This document shows, one piece after another, positions 1-11,432 of a stretch of 64,000 nucleotides of DNA. The position numbers and the translations under genes are program-made. The stretch spans positions 72,596,501 through 72,660,500 of the forward strand of contig NC_134136.1 in assembly GCF_040939455.1 (NCBI RefSeq), given 5' to 3'. Under the pieces are notes generated by a model. That model did no database searches. It saw only the letters and a program-made list of their open reading frames with translations, and was not told where the DNA came from. The DNA is from Microcebus murinus (lineage: Eukaryota; Chordata; Mammalia; Primates; Cheirogaleidae). The number at the start of each line of letters is the position of its first letter. The first letter of the stretch is position 1.

Positions 1-19
1 AAGCATTCCATAGCTTCAT

Positions 20-225
20 TTTGCACTAATCTACTGCTCATATCCCAGCCAAACTGGTCTGTGGATTTCTTTATTAATTACCAAAATACTCACCCTGTCC
101 CTTATCCCTACATTAGACTGTCAGCTCTTGGTGGCAGAGAATCCATCTTTTTTATCTCTAATATTCCATGTCATTTAATATTGCTTGAAAATAGTGGGTG
201 TTCAGTAAATGTTGAATCGAATTAA
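20..225 (+). repeat. L2 3'-end fragment
   Basis: The stretch reads like the 3' end of a mammalian L2 LINE: a segment about product size and dates aside, it has the 'gactgtcagctcttggtggcagag' type block followed about 80 bases later by a 'gttcagtaaatgttgaat' block, which matches the usual L2 tail ending in 'caataaatgtttgttgaatga'. Divergence is high, as expected for this ancient family. Assigned by eye. Confidence 0.5.
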
Positions 226-1059
226 ACATACTTAAAATTCTACATTAGGCATCACTTATTTTTGTTTTGTAGAGGGTAAAATTGTCACACCGTTCCATAG
301 AAATCTAATTAACTCAAATTTTATCTTTTACATTCTTATTTTTCTATTATTTTCTTTACCAATATGAGGTCATAATGGGGTGGATGCCTAGAACTGGCCC
401 CTCTGATTTAATCCAGGTCATAGTGTCTTGTACTAGTCCCTTTACTTATAAGTGAATGGATATGGACGTTCAAGGTCAAGATACATTAATACCCTGATGC
501 AATTGATTTATACGTGGCTGCATCAAGCCAGTAGGATGGCATGAAGTCAGAATTTCTTCATGCCTCTGATTTCAGTTAGAGGTTGCCACAAGGGAATGAG
601 CCCTCTTTCCCATTGGAAAACAAAGAGGAAGGTAGTCAGGTTTTTCTTTTTGAAAGAACTGATGGAATCCTAATCTTGAATATGAAATATCATTAGCAAT
701 TATGTGACCTTGTGTGAAGGCAGAGGAGCTGCTCTTCCAACAGGGAAAATGCAACTGCATCTATTCCTCTGTGTAACAATCTTAGATCAGTTAATCTGTT
801 GTAAATTTTACTAAAAAAATTTATCATGTGTCTCTCTGTGTTGATAATTTTGCCACCCTTGTGATACTTTTCTATGCCTTAGATGTTATGTATAATGTAG
901 AAGCATGATTATAATAATATGAGTGATATTTTCATACTGAAATCCCATGACTTATGCCAATGGGTGCTGTCATTTGTTGAACTCTTCTTCAAGAATGTGT
1001 TCTCTAAAATCACATTTCCTCTAAATAGTATCTCTGCTTTGCTTTACTTTTCTTATTTT
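226..1059. other. No recognisable feature
   Basis: AT-rich sequence. The only open frame of note is a 62-codon minus-strand frame (572-760) with no recognisable domain. I see no gene, RNA or repeat family I can name. Confidence 0.5.
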
Positions 1060-1195
1060 CTACAGTGTCCTAATGATAATTCCATTGCCACTTAATAACT
1101 ATATGATCTGTGATAAGTTAATCTCTTGTGAACTTCTCTTATCATCTATAAAATTGAAATAAAGACACATATTTAAGAGTGAGACATGTACTTTG
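1060..1195 (+). repeat. MIR SINE fragment
   Basis: Shows the degraded MIR core order: 'aactatatgatctgtgataagttaatctc' (from the 'ctgtgtgaccttgggcaagt' block) followed by a 'tcatctataaaattgaaata' block (from 'tcatctgtaaaatggggat'). Old and diverged. Confidence 0.5.
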
Positions 1196-1599
1196 AATTT
1201 TAGGGAAAGGATAACTTAAAAATGTATAGTAAAGGGTCTACTGTAAGATCTTCCAAAAGGAAATATACAATCTCAAAAACATTTTCAGGAGCCTAATTGG
1301 GTGGTTATTTTAGTAATCCAGGACAGAAGTAATAAGGGCTTGAACTAAAGTAGTAGCTGTGGGGATGGACAGGAAGGAGCAGATTCAAGACAAAAGGTAC
1401 AAATGTCATGGTTGTGGTTGGAGACTAAGGGTAGAGGAATTTAGATGACTGCTAAATTTCTAAGTAGTGCCATTAGGTGGATATTTATATCATTAATTAA
1501 TATATAGAAAATTCAGAGAAGGAAAATAATGAGTTCAATTTTCTAAATATGTTGGATCCTAAATTAAGTGCCTTATGGAGAATGTTTCATTTACTGTAC

Positions 1600-1760
1600 G
1601 CACCTGTCTTAGGAAGTTAATGACATAATTATCCTCATTTTTGGGTAAAGAAAATGAGGTTTAAAACAGTTAAATAACTTCCCCATGTAGGAAAGCAAAT
1701 TAGTCATATAGTCAAGCATAAAACTACATATGACCAATTCCATTCTAAACTATTGCTAGT
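1600..1760 (-). repeat. MIR SINE fragment
   Basis: Minus-strand MIR signature: 'attatcctcatttttgggtaaag' then 'aaatgaggtttaaaacagttaaataacttcccc', the reverse of the MIR core. A fragment of tRNA-derived SINE, strongly diverged. Confidence 0.5.
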
Positions 1761-3482
1761 CCCGCATATGCTGGCTCAATCAATGATGGATATTGCTATT
1801 GTTTATTTTTAAATGCCTCCAAATATCCTATTATAAAGTTAGCATATTCTTATTTTTCTCATTATATAGTCTATAAGTCTTTGTTAAATGAATTTTCAAA
1901 TATTGTGATTTCAAAATATACAAAACATTGAATCCTATTTTGTTTACTGAATGCAATTGAATTAATTTATTTGTATTTCACAGACGTGTCCTAAGATATA
2001 CAAAAAGTAAATTTTTCTATAACTGCAGAATCCATTGACCCTCAATTGTGGTAAAATTATTCAAGCTCACTCAAGATAAGCTAAATTACTTCCAGCTCAC
2101 AACTCAGTTTATTTTGCGTAGTCAATTAGAAATTTTCCCCCTTTCTCTTCTCCTTCCATTCTCCCCAGGGTTATGAAGGTGTTTATGTTCATCTCAAAAT
2201 CAGAGGAGCTTGGAACATCTGGTCCACAATAATCATTAGTCTACGCTGGCTTCCTCTGAGATGTACCTCATATCCTTTTGTGGATTTCATTGTATTTTTC
2301 TCTCTATTGCTGATGGTTATGAACCTGCCATGATCTCCAATCACTGGGCCCTTGGGGGTCTGGGAACTTTAGTGTTTTCAGTTAAGTATGCAAGGCAAGC
2401 TCAAATACGTTAGCTTAAGCCCTGAACTCAACCATTGGTGCTGTACAACTCTGACCCAGGATAGGGCTTCTATGAGCAGTTCTCCTTACTTCAGGTACTC
2501 TAGCTCTTACCCTCCACCTTAATTTCCATTTTACAGGTTATGTGAGTTCAATTTTAAACTTGAAGTGTGTCATACTTGTGGGAAAACAAAAATAGATGAT
2601 TAGTAAGCAACTGGAAATATGTGTCTGGAACTCAGGAGAGAATTTCAGGATTGAGAGAGTTTACAGAAGCATCAGTTTATATATACATGATGATTCAGAC
2701 ATGGATGTTGATAAAATCCTCTGGGAATCATGTATGAAGTTAGAAAAATGAAGGCAAGAATTTTGAATCACAGGGATATTTAAAGGGTATATAGAGGAAA
2801 CAAAGCCTACAAAGTATATTGACATCGATTCATGTCTGTGTGGACTAGCTGGCAAATATATTATACTCAGATATTTAAAGAGTCCAAATAACTGGATCTA
2901 AAAGAGTATACAAACATTTATGTTACTTCCTTCCTTATCTTATAAGGTCATTTTTCTTCAAATTATCATTTGTCTATTTTCTGGTTCTTAAGAATGTGAA
3001 GCACGTATCACCCTATCTGCTATTTTTGACAACTTCTGCTTCGATTCCTTCCTACAATTGTCACTTCATAATATCAGTGTACCCCCTGTGTCTAACAGTC
3101 TCCTCACTTCATGGTAAAATGTTTGTTAATGTACCTCATGTCATTTTCTCTTTTGGTTATTTTGCCCAAGTTGGAACTTTTCATCCTGAAAAGCTAGGCT
3201 AATTAAGCATTGAATCCATTACACTCAGACACCTTCACTCCAACAGCTTACCTCTAGTAGTCATCAAGCTGGGATAACTGCTTAAACCAATACACATCTT
3301 TGACCTGCTTATAAATTCTGGTTGTACTGGCTTGCTAGTATTTGAGCCTTTCAATCAACGTGTTTTTGGCTGATTGAAAAAAATTTATTAATGTGTCCAA
3401 TAGAGATTACAGCCACCAGAAGTTAGAATCTTTAAATGTTGATCATTAACCCTCCATAAATCCACCCTTCCGCAGTCCATTC
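1761..3482. other. No recognisable feature
   Basis: AT-rich intergenic or intronic DNA. Small open frames at 2661-2855 (minus) and 2996-3202 (plus) have no domain, no splice or promoter context that I can support, and are of the length expected by chance in AT-rich sequence. Confidence 0.5.
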
Positions 3483-3835
3483 GTGCTACTAGAATAAATA
3501 CCATAGACTCAGTAGCTTATAAACAACAAACATTTACTTCTCACAGTTCTAAAGGCTGAAAATTCTATGATCAAGGCACCTGCAGATATAGGTATGGTGA
3601 GGCTCAGCTTCCTGTATTACAGACAGCTATCTTCTCCCTGTATCCTCTGGTGGCAGAAGGGGTGAGGGAGCTCTCTGGAGCCTTTAGCAAGGGCAACAAT
3701 CCCATTCATAAGGGCTCTGCATTCATGACTTAATCACCTCCCAAAGGCTCCACCTCCTAGTATCATCATATTCAGGATTATGTTTCAACATGTGAATTTT
3801 GAGGAAGACATAAACAATCTATAGCATACTCCAAA
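3483..3835 (-). repeat. MaLR-like (MLT1-type) LTR relic
   Basis: Contains, in order, an 'aataaataccatagactcagtagcttataaacaa' block, a 'tctcacagttctaaaggctg' block, a 'gagggagctctctggagc' block, an 'atcccattcataagggctctgc' block and a 'cacctcccaaaggctccacctcc' block. This is the reverse complement of a widespread mammalian LTR type I assign to the MaLR group. It is related to the copy at 21329-21704, which lies in the opposite orientation. The exact family name is not certain. Confidence 0.55.
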
Positions 3836-4289
3836 CTTTTGTCTCTTAAATCTTATTTACTTTACTTTTACAATTTCTCCATGTAATCTTATCTTCCTTT
3901 TTGTCTTCTCTTTTACATTACTGACTTGACGCTGGCAATCTAGACTTTTCACATTTATTTATTTATTTATGGTTATTCTTAAACATCTTTGTCTTTGCAT
4001 TTTTGTGTGTTCTCTCTGAGAAGTATATTAAATTATCGATATATTTATTTCATTTTCGTTAATTTACTACTACTACTATAATTCCTATCACTAGAGCAGT
4101 CATCTCTGGCATTCACCTAAGCGAGGGCATCAGCTCTCATTTTTCAGTCTGGTATTGTATTTGCTGTAGGTCCTTCAACACATATGTATGATTATGAAAC
4201 ATGCAACATTATTTTCTACATTAGTTTTTAAATTATTATGAATGGTATTGTGTATAGATGCTATTAACCTCTTTAATTCTTTAATTCAA
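3836..4289. other. No recognisable feature
   Basis: AT-rich sequence with short tandem runs such as an 'attt' repeat near 3955-3970 and a 'act' triplet run near 4068-4078. Nothing else can be supported. Confidence 0.45.
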
Positions 4290-4480
4290 CCATAAAATTT
4301 GAAAATATATCCATGTTGCTTTGTGTTTACCCAGTTCATTGCTTCTCATTGCTACATAATATTACATAGCATACATCCATCACATTTTACTTTTCCTTGT
4401 ACAATAATGATGAATTAGTACCATATCTCTGTTCCTTTTTACAATAAAACTTATTGAAAGAGATGTTTATACTTGTTACC
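4290..4480 (-). mobile_element. Old L1 3' fragment (L1M-like)
   Basis: Reads like the reverse complement of the 3' end of ORF2 of an old L1: 'cccagttcattgcttctcattgctacataatatt' corresponds to the region coding the conserved 'YYSA'-like C-terminus of ORF2. It is much more diverged than the neighbouring L1 at 4611-6045, so it is a separate and older insertion. Confidence 0.45.
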
Positions 4481-4594
4481 TTAGTTTCCTCATTTCTTAT
4501 TCTCTATTGAACATACAAAAATCAGATTCTTGTCCCCAGTACTGCGTTGAAAACATGCTTGTCAAGGTCTCCAGTGAATTCTGAGTTGCCATAT

Positions 4595-4610
4595 CCAATT
4601 GCCATTTTTT
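4595..4610. repeat. Left target-site duplication of L1 4611-6045
   Basis: The 16 bases ccaattgccatttttt occur here and again at 6046-6061, exactly bracketing the L1. The copy runs into the poly-T that represents the L1 A-tail on this strand, so its right end could be a few bases shorter. Confidence 0.85.
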
Positions 4611-4818
4611 TTTTATTTTGGCATATTATGGGGGTACAGATTTTAAGGTTTCAATAAATGCCCATTTCCCCCCCTCCCCCCAAAAGTCTGAGTCTCCATC
4701 ATGACCATCCCCCAGATGGTGCACATCTCACTCATTATGTATGTATATACCCACCCCCTCCCACCTGCCCAATACCCTATTACTGTAGTACCTATGTGTC
4801 CACTTAGGTGCTAGTCAG

Positions 4819-5607
4819 TTAATACCAGTTTTCTGGAGAATATATCTGGTGCTTGTTTTTCCATTCTTGGGATACTTCACTTAGTAGTATGGGTTCCAGC
4901 TCTAACCAGGAAAATATAAGATGTGCTATATCACCATTGTTTCTTAGAGCTGAATAATACTCCATGGTATACATATACCACATTTTATTAATCCATTCTT
5001 GGATTGATGGGCACTTGGGCTGTTTCCACAGCCTTGCAATTATGAATTGTGCTGCTATAAACATTCGAGTGCAGGTGTCTTTTTTGTAGAGTGTCACTGG
5101 ATCATTTGGGTAGATGCCCAGCAATGGGATTGCTGGATCAAATGGTAGATTCAGTTGTATCGCTTTAAGGTATCTCCATATTGCTTTCCACAGAGGTTGA
5201 ACTAGTTTGCAGTCCCACCAGCAGTGTAGGAGTGTTCCTCTCTCTCCGCAACCACGCCAGCATTTATCGTTTGGAGATTTTTTGATAAAGGCCATTCTCA
5301 GTGGGGTTAAGTGATATCTCATTGTGGTTTTGATTTGCATTTCCCTGATGATTAGAGATGTTGAGCATTTCTTCATATGTTTGTTGGCCATTCTTCTGTC
5401 TTCTTTAGAAAAATTTCTGTTCAAGTCTTTTGCCCACTTTTTAATGGGGTTATTTGATTTTTTCTTCCTAATTTTCGTGAGTTCTAAGTATATTCTAGTT
5501 ATCAGTCCCTTATCGGATGCATAGGATGCAAAAATTTTCTCCCATTCTGTAGGTTGTCTGTTTACTTTCATGACTATTTCTTTGGCTGTGCAGAAGCTTT
5601 GTAGCAA
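4819..5607 (-). pseudogene. L1 ORF2 C-terminal fragment
   Basis: A 262-codon open frame equal to the last part of L1 ORF2p (C-terminal segment). It includes the cysteine/histidine cluster [15 protein letters not shown] of the ORF2 C-terminal zinc-knuckle-like region around residues 117-131 of the fragment, and the [11 protein letters not shown] block near the end. It lacks endonuclease and reverse transcriptase domains because the element is 5'-truncated and inverted, so it is a dead fragment. The first residues come from the start of the inversion region and are not significant. Confidence 0.85.
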
Positions 5608-6045
5608 TTCTAGGCAACAAAAACAAAATGGGAGGCATTAATATGCCAGATATCAAACTATACTACAAAGCTGTAGTAATTAAAACAATTTGGTATTGGC
5701 ACAAAAACAGGAATATTGACCAGTGGAACAGATGTGAGAATCCTGATATAAAACCATCCTGATATAGCCATCTAATCTTTGACAAAGCAGACAAAAACAT
5801 ACGCTGGGGAAAAGAATCCCTCTTCAATAAATGGTGCTGGGAAAACTGGATAGCCACCTGTAGAAGGCTAAAACAGGACCCACACCTTTCACCTCTCACA
5901 AAAACCAACTCACGCTGGATAACAGACTTAAACCTAAGATATGAAACTATTAGAACTCTAGAGGAAAAAGTTGGAAACACTCTCCTAGACATCGGCCTGG
6001 GCAAAGAGTTTATGAAGAAGTCCCCAAAGGCAATCACAGCAGCAA
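5608..6045 (+). pseudogene. Inverted L1 ORF2 segment
   Basis: Plus-strand continuation of the same L1, inverted. It encodes the ORF2 region with [16 protein letters not shown] and ends at the I-T-A-A block. One codon is a stop (tga at about 5760, where the other copies have a serine codon). It has no start of its own and is not expressed as a protein as far as the sequence shows. Confidence 0.85.
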
Positions 6046-6061
6046 CCAATTGCCATTTTTT
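6046..6061. repeat. Right target-site duplication of L1 4611-6045
   Basis: Exact second copy of the 16-base ccaattgccatttttt at 4595-4610. Confidence 0.85.
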
Positions 6062-6279
6062 AGTTGTCACCTTACTTGATCTTTCTTCTACATGATCTGG
6101 ACTACCTATTCAACCTCTTACCCTACTACCTTCCACTTAATTCTATGGAATCCAACTGCACGTGTTATATTTTATTTTCTCAAACACACTAAGCCTGACT
6201 TAATATCATTATCTTTGTTTTTGCTGGTATCTCTGCCTGAGACGCTCTGACTTCCAAATAGGTATACACATAGTTCACT

Positions 6280-6476
6280 TCCTCCATTATTTAGCTTCTC
6301 CTCAGGGCAGCCCTGTCACTATCATTCTCTCTTCCCTTTCCCTACTTTATGGTGACTCAAAACATTTCTTATTGCATAAAACCTCAATATATCATTACAT
6401 ATTTATTTTGTTTATTGTCTGTTTCCCTTCACGAAAATGTAAGCTTCTTGAGGGCAGAAATTTTTAAAATTTCTTT
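6280..6476 (+). repeat. L2 3' end, left part, interrupted by an L1
   Basis: The 'cacgaaaatgtaagcttcttgagggcagaa' block at 6430-6460 is typical of the L2 3' region. The expected continuation ('...ttcaccactgtatccccagtgcctagcacagtgcctgg') is not here but at 13612-13665, beyond the L1. The L2 was therefore split by the insertion of the L1 at 6477-13604. The last bases (6466-6476) also form the left TSD of that L1. Confidence 0.7.
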
Positions 6477-6687
6477 TTTTTTCAATTTTTTTTATCTTGG
6501 CATATTATGGGGGTACATATTTTAAGATTTCAATAAATGCCCTTTCCCCCCCTCCTCCAACAAGTCTGAGTATCCAGCATGACCATCCCCCAGATGGTGC
6601 ACATCTCACTCATTATGTATGTATATACCCACCCCCTTTCTCCCCCACCTGCCCAATACCCTATTACTGTAGTACCTATGTGTCCAC

Positions 6688-9131
6688 TTAGGTGCTGCTC
6701 AGTTCATACAAGTTTGCTGGTGAGTATATGTGATGCTTGTTTTTCCATTCTTGGGATACTTCACTTAGTAGTAAGAGTTCCAGCTCTAACCAGGAAAATA
6801 TAAGATGTGCTATATCACCGTTGTTACTTAGAGCTGAATAGTTCTCCTTGGTATACATATAACAAATTTTATTAATCCATTCTTGGATTGATGGGCACTT
6901 GAGCTGTTTCCAAAGCCTTGCAATTATGAATTGTGCTGCTATAAACATTCGAGTGCAGGTGTGTTTTTTGTAGAGTGTCATTGGACCTTTTGGGTAGATG
7001 TCCAGCAATGGGATTGCTGGATCAAATGGTAGATCCACTTGTATTGCTTTAAGGCATCTCCATACTGCTTTCCAAAGACGTTGAACTAGTTTGCAGTCCC
7101 ACCAGCAGTGTAGGAGTGTTCCCCTCTCTCTGCATCCACGCCAGCATCTATTGTTTGGAGACATTTTGATAAAGGCCATTCTCACTGGAGTTAAGTGATA
7201 TCTCATTGTGGTTTTGATTTGCATTTCCCTGATGATTAGAGATGTTGAGCATTTTTTCATATGTTCATTGGCCATTCTTCTGTCTTCTTTAGAAAAGTTT
7301 CTGTTCAAGTCCTTTGCCCATTTTAATGGGGTTATTTGATTTTTTCTTCCTAATTTTCGTGAGTTCTAAGAATATTCTAGTTATCACTCCCTTATCGGAT
7401 GCATAGGATGCAAAAATTTTCTCCCATTCTGAAGGTTGTCTATTTTCATGACTGTTTCTTTGGCTGTGCAGAAGCTTTTTAGTTTGATCATGTCCCATTT
7501 ATTTATTTTTTGTTGCTGCTATGATTGCCTGTGGGGACTTATTCATAAACTCTTTGCCCAGGCCGATGTCTAGGAGAGTGTTTCCAACATTTCCCTCTCA
7601 AATTCTAATAGTTTCATACCTTAGGTTTAAGTCTGTTATCCAGTGTGAGTGACAGATGAAGGATGTGGGTCCAGCTTTAGCATTCTACAAGTGGCTATCC
7701 AGTTTTCTCAGCATCATTTATTTAAAAGGGATTCTTTTCCCCAGCGTATGTTTTTGTCTGCTTTGTTAAATATTAGATGGCTATATGAGGATGGTTTTAT
7801 ATCAGGGTACTCAGATCTGTTCCACTGGTCAATATTCCTATTTCTGTGCCTATACCAGATTGATTTAATTACTACAGCTTTGTAGTATAGTTTGATTTCT
7901 GGCATATTAATACCTCCCATTTTGTTTTTGTTGCCTAGAATTGCTTTTGATATTTGGGGTCTTCTTTGGTTCCATATGAAGGTTAGAATTATTTTTTCTA
8001 TATCTGTGAAGAATGCTGATGGGATATTAATAAGTATTGCATTGAATCTGTAGATCAGTTTGGGTAGTACAGACATTTTAATGATGTTGAGTCTGCCGAT
8101 CCACGAGCATGGTATGGATTTCCATCTGTTTACATCCTCTGCTATTTCCTTCCTTAGTGTTGCATAGCTCTCCCTGTAAAGGTCTTTTACCTCCTTGGTT
8201 AAGTATATTCCTAAGTACTTTAATTTCTTTGTTGCTATTGTGAAGGGTATTGAGTCTTTCATTTGGTTCTCAATTTGATTGTTGTTGGCATATATGAATG
8301 CCTCTGATTTCTGTGTATTGATTTTGTATCCTGAGACTTTACTAAATTTATTTATAAGTTCCAGGAGTTTCTTGGTTAAATATTTGGGGTTTTCTAAATA
8401 TAATGTCATATGATCAGCAAACAGTGAAAGCTTGATCTCTTCTGCCCCTATTTGGATACTTTTAATTCCACTTTCCTATCTGATTGCTATCGCCAGTACT
8501 TCCAGCACTATGTGGAATAGAAGTGGAGATAGTGGGCAGCCTTGTCTGATTCCAGTCCTAAGTGGGAATGCTTTCAATTTTTCCCCATTCAGTATGATGT
8601 TGTCTATGGGTCTGTCATATATGGCTTGTATCATTTTTAGGTATGTCCATTCTATGCCTATTTTCTTAAGTGTTCATATCATGAAAGGGTGTTGAATTTT
8701 GTCAAAAGCTTTTTTTGCATCTATTGAAAGAATCATGTGGTCTTTGTTTTTGCTTCTGTTTATATGATGAACTGCATTTATAGATTTACGTATGTTGAAC
8801 CATCCCTGCATCCCTGGGATGAAGCCCACTTGGTCGTGATGGATTATTTTTTGAATAAGCATCTGGATTCCGTTAGCTAAGATTTTGTTGAAAATTTTTG
8901 CATCTATATTCATTAGGGATATTGGTCTGTAGTTTTCTTTTTTTGTTGCATCCTTTCCTGGTTTTAGTATCAGAGTAATATTCGCTTCATAAAAGGTGTC
9001 AGGGAGGTTTCCGTTTTTCTCGATGTTGTGGAATAGTTTCTGCAAGATAGGTACTAGTTCTTCTTTGTAAGTGTGGTAAAATTCGGGTGTGAAACCATCT
9101 GTACCAGGACTTTTCTTTTTAGGGAGATTTT
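6688..9131 (-). pseudogene. L1 ORF2 3' portion, broken
   Basis: Minus-strand ORF2 in several open stretches: 8674-9131 (reverse transcriptase N-terminal part, with [16 protein letters not shown]), 7714-8409 (thumb and downstream), 7289-7498 and 6688-7308 (C-terminal segment with the C-W-R-G-C-R-E-R-G cluster). Frame changes and stops separate them. The F-A-D-D catalytic block region lies between 8409 and 8450, where the frame is already broken. The frame that seems to extend from 9131 to 9273 is CCNI 3' UTR sequence, not L1. Confidence 0.8.
9120..9131. repeat. Target-site duplication at the 3' side of the CCNI retrocopy
   Basis: tagggagatttt here and taggtagatttt at 11899-11910 differ by one base and bracket the retrocopy. 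In other L1 copies of this window the two sites are a single continuous ORF2 sequence, which confirms the insertion point. On the retrocopy strand the site begins with AAAA after TT, the usual L1 endonuclease target. Confidence 0.8.
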
Positions 9132-10298
9132 TTTTTTTTAAGGACAACTTTTTATTGCTACCAGAGGCTTTTATCATCAGTACATGGTGTGACTGCAATA
9201 CCTTTTCCAGACTGTAAAAGGAGCTCAGGATCCAGAGGTCATTAAGAGAAATACAGGGGGGCTGAGAAGGCAAGGGGAATAACTTTTATCAAGGAAATCC
9301 TAACAGTTTAACATAAAACTAGGGTACTGAATAGAGTTATTACATGTTATAGACTCAAATCATAGAGCTGCTCCAACACTTAGACAGTCTCTCCTACGAT
9401 TATTGAGTGAAAACTGAGCAGTTACAAAAACCTTAATTTTAGTTATTACATACATGTTTCTTTGGTGAGCACCTGGATATATTAACTTTATCACAAATTC
9501 TTTTATGCAAATTCAAAGATGCTTTCAACAAATCTAAGAGTATCCTAATTCCATGCCACTTTTAAATTTCACTTTAAGATAAACAAAAATGAAAACGGTA
9601 ATTATTTTTAAACTGTAGAAATTGAAATGAGACAAACATAAAATCAATGTGATAATATTTTCTATTGTCTATATTCTTTTTCTATTACCACCTCTGATTC
9701 ATATTGGACAGCTCCCTCCAAAGTACCCTTTTCATATTAACTGGAATTTAAATCATGGATTAAACATGGCTGTCACACTGAAATAATCTGTTCATTAAAT
9801 TGCTAAAAAATAATTTTGGGGGTTTCCTATTCAGTAGAAGTCAGCATAGGTAAACATGCATAAAATTCATTAAGTACTCAATGGAGAAGCAAGCAAAAGC
9901 AAAAGGAAAAATAAATCAGGACACTGGGGACAGTTTTGCTAGCTATGAATTTTGGAACTTTTTAAAAAAATATTAAATGTGAATTTTTTACATGGGGCAA
10001 GCTATATTACATTCCAGCAGAAAAAAGAGTACAACTGACATACTAAAAAGAAATTTGCTTATTAAAAAATTTTGCATCTTTTGGATTTTTCATATTTTTT
10101 TTTTTTTGGTCTTTAAGTGCTTAAATAACGTTGAATTAGCTGGACAAGTTAATGAGGGTTTTTTTGTTTTTTTTTTCTGGCTCACTTCAAATCAGCCTGA
10201 TAAGGCATATATCCTTCTATAGCCTTTCCTGGTCTTGCCTGTTCTCATCCCCAGAGTAGTCTACCTTAGTTTGCACTTGAAAGTAACACTTATTGAAT
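9132..10298 (-). pseudogene. CCNI retrocopy: 3' UTR and A-tail
   Basis: The region downstream of the cyclin I stop codon on the minus strand. It ends in a short A-tail (poly-T at 9128-9139) preceded by an AATAAA signal (tttatt on this strand at 9151-9156), about 12 bases before the tail. There is no intron-like interruption. It is consistent with the 3' UTR of a polyadenylated CCNI mRNA copied by L1 machinery. The open frame at 9992-10222 (plus) is an antisense chance frame in this AT-rich UTR. Confidence 0.75.
9151..9156 (-). promoter_or_regulatory. AATAAA polyadenylation signal of the retrocopied mRNA
   Basis: Canonical hexamer on the minus strand, followed after roughly a dozen bases by the A-tail. 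It marks the 3' end of the parent transcript and shows that a processed mRNA was copied. Confidence 0.75.
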
Positions 10299-11432
10299 CT
10301 ACATGACAGAAACAGGCTGCAAAGGTGGACAAGGGGAAACATGTCCCTCTTGTCTTGACAAATCAGTGCCACACACAGAACCCACATTTTCTGAAGCATT
10401 ATCTTCATTATAGAGCCGTTTGATTCCATCATAGAAGTCATCCACTTCCATTTCCTCTACTTTGCGCTTAGCAGAGGTGTGCTTGCACCCACTGGCAGCT
10501 AGGAGATGATGGTAGAAGGCTGCTGTACCTCTGACTGGCACTTCTGGCTTGCTGTTATCCTTGGAGAAATCTGAGCCTGGGACAGAGGAGGGATGTAATC
10601 TGAACACTTCTTTGTCACAGGTCACCAAGGTGTGCTTGAGGGGACGGTAGACATAAACGGAATTTAGAGGCAGGGAAGACTGCAGAGTAGAAAGGCGATG
10701 TGCCACAAGCTCCCGACAGTGGATCAACTGGGAGCTATCCATCTGTGCTTTCTGAAGCAATTCAATTGTAAGAGGAAGCCAATCAGGGATAAGTTTCTCC
10801 ATTTCCAAACTAACCATGGCTAAAGCAAGCATGGATCCTTTGAATTGTAGAAGCTGGTTCCAGGCCATATAGTGAAGTAGTTGCTTGGTGAGGACCGCCA
10901 AATGTTGAGATGGGCTCAATTAGGGCAAATTGAAAAGTAGCTGAGGCCTAGTTGACACTGCAATGGCATGGAAAATGTGAAGAAAATCCAATGGTGTGGC
11001 TGTGTGAAGATTCCAATTCAACTTATCCAGAATAATTCTCTCCATTCTCAGAATTTCAGATGAGGAACATCCACAGAAACTGTCTCTTGCCAATACTTTC
11101 AGTACTGGAATTCTCTCATCTTCCTCAACAGTCTTGGCAGCTAGGAAAAAACAGCTGATTGCAATACAACTCAAGTATTTTGGATGGGCCTTTACAGTAG
11201 CTAAAAACCTGTCCAAAAGACTGCTAGCCAGAGCAAATGTTTCCGGGTAAAGGTTGAATTGGTACTTGAGTTTGGCCAACCACTGAATTACTTCATCTCT
11301 CTGGGATGGAGAAACATTCTGATTTGTAGGCATTTTCGGCACATTGACCTTCCACATCTGGGCTTCCCTAGAGATTGCCTTTTCCAATAGGAAAGACAAT
11401 CTCTGGTTTTCCAAAGTTCCTGGAAACTTCAT
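10299..11432 (-). pseudogene. CCNI: Cyclin I (CCNI) processed pseudogene, coding part
   Basis: Recognised as cyclin I from its sequence: start M-K-F-P-G-T-L-E-N-Q-R-L-S-F, the cyclin box with L-A-K-L-K-Y-Q-F-N-L-Y-P-E-T-F-A-L-A (about residues 52-69) and C-I-A-I-S-C-F-F-L-A-A-K-T-V-E-E-D-E-R (about 92-110), and the C-terminal K-V-E-E-M-E-V-D-D-F-Y-D-G-I-K block ending in P-L-Q-P-V-S-V-M. Cyclin I is an atypical cyclin of about 377 residues; the frame here has exactly 377 codons including one in-frame TAA at codon 171 (10920-10922), directly after the N-terminal cyclin fold. No frameshift and no intron is present. The copy lies inside an L1, has an A-tail and a TSD, and is therefore a retrocopy. 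A 170-residue product could in principle be made, but nothing shows that it is. Confidence 0.95.

Larger units (their letters stand above)
4611..6045 (-). mobile_element. 5'-truncated, twin-primed (5'-inverted) L1
   Basis: Two L1 segments face each other. Bases 4611-5607 are the L1 3' end on the minus strand (A-tail, G-rich 3' UTR read here as a C-rich stretch at 4751-4770, ORF2 C-terminus). Bases 5608-6045 are an adjacent upstream part of ORF2 in plus orientation. In the uninterrupted copies further along the window these two segments are neighbours, separated by about 28 bases that are missing here. A perfect 16-bp TSD flanks the whole. This is the known outcome of twin priming during L1 integration: one insertion, 5' part inverted, a few bases lost at the inversion point. 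Confidence 0.9.

Noticed and set aside
5324..5524. 66-codon plus-strand frame, repeated at 34135-34335 and (minus) 54057-54257
   Set aside because: It is the antisense shadow of the ORF2 C-terminal region in each L1 copy.
8674..9273. A 199-codon minus-strand frame that begins upstream of L1 ORF2 sequence
   Set aside because: Its first 45 or so codons are CCNI 3' UTR joined by chance to the L1 frame across the insertion point.
10299..11432. Cyclin I as a working gene
   Set aside because: No introns, an A-tail, a TSD, location within an L1, and a stop at codon 171 show a processed pseudogene.
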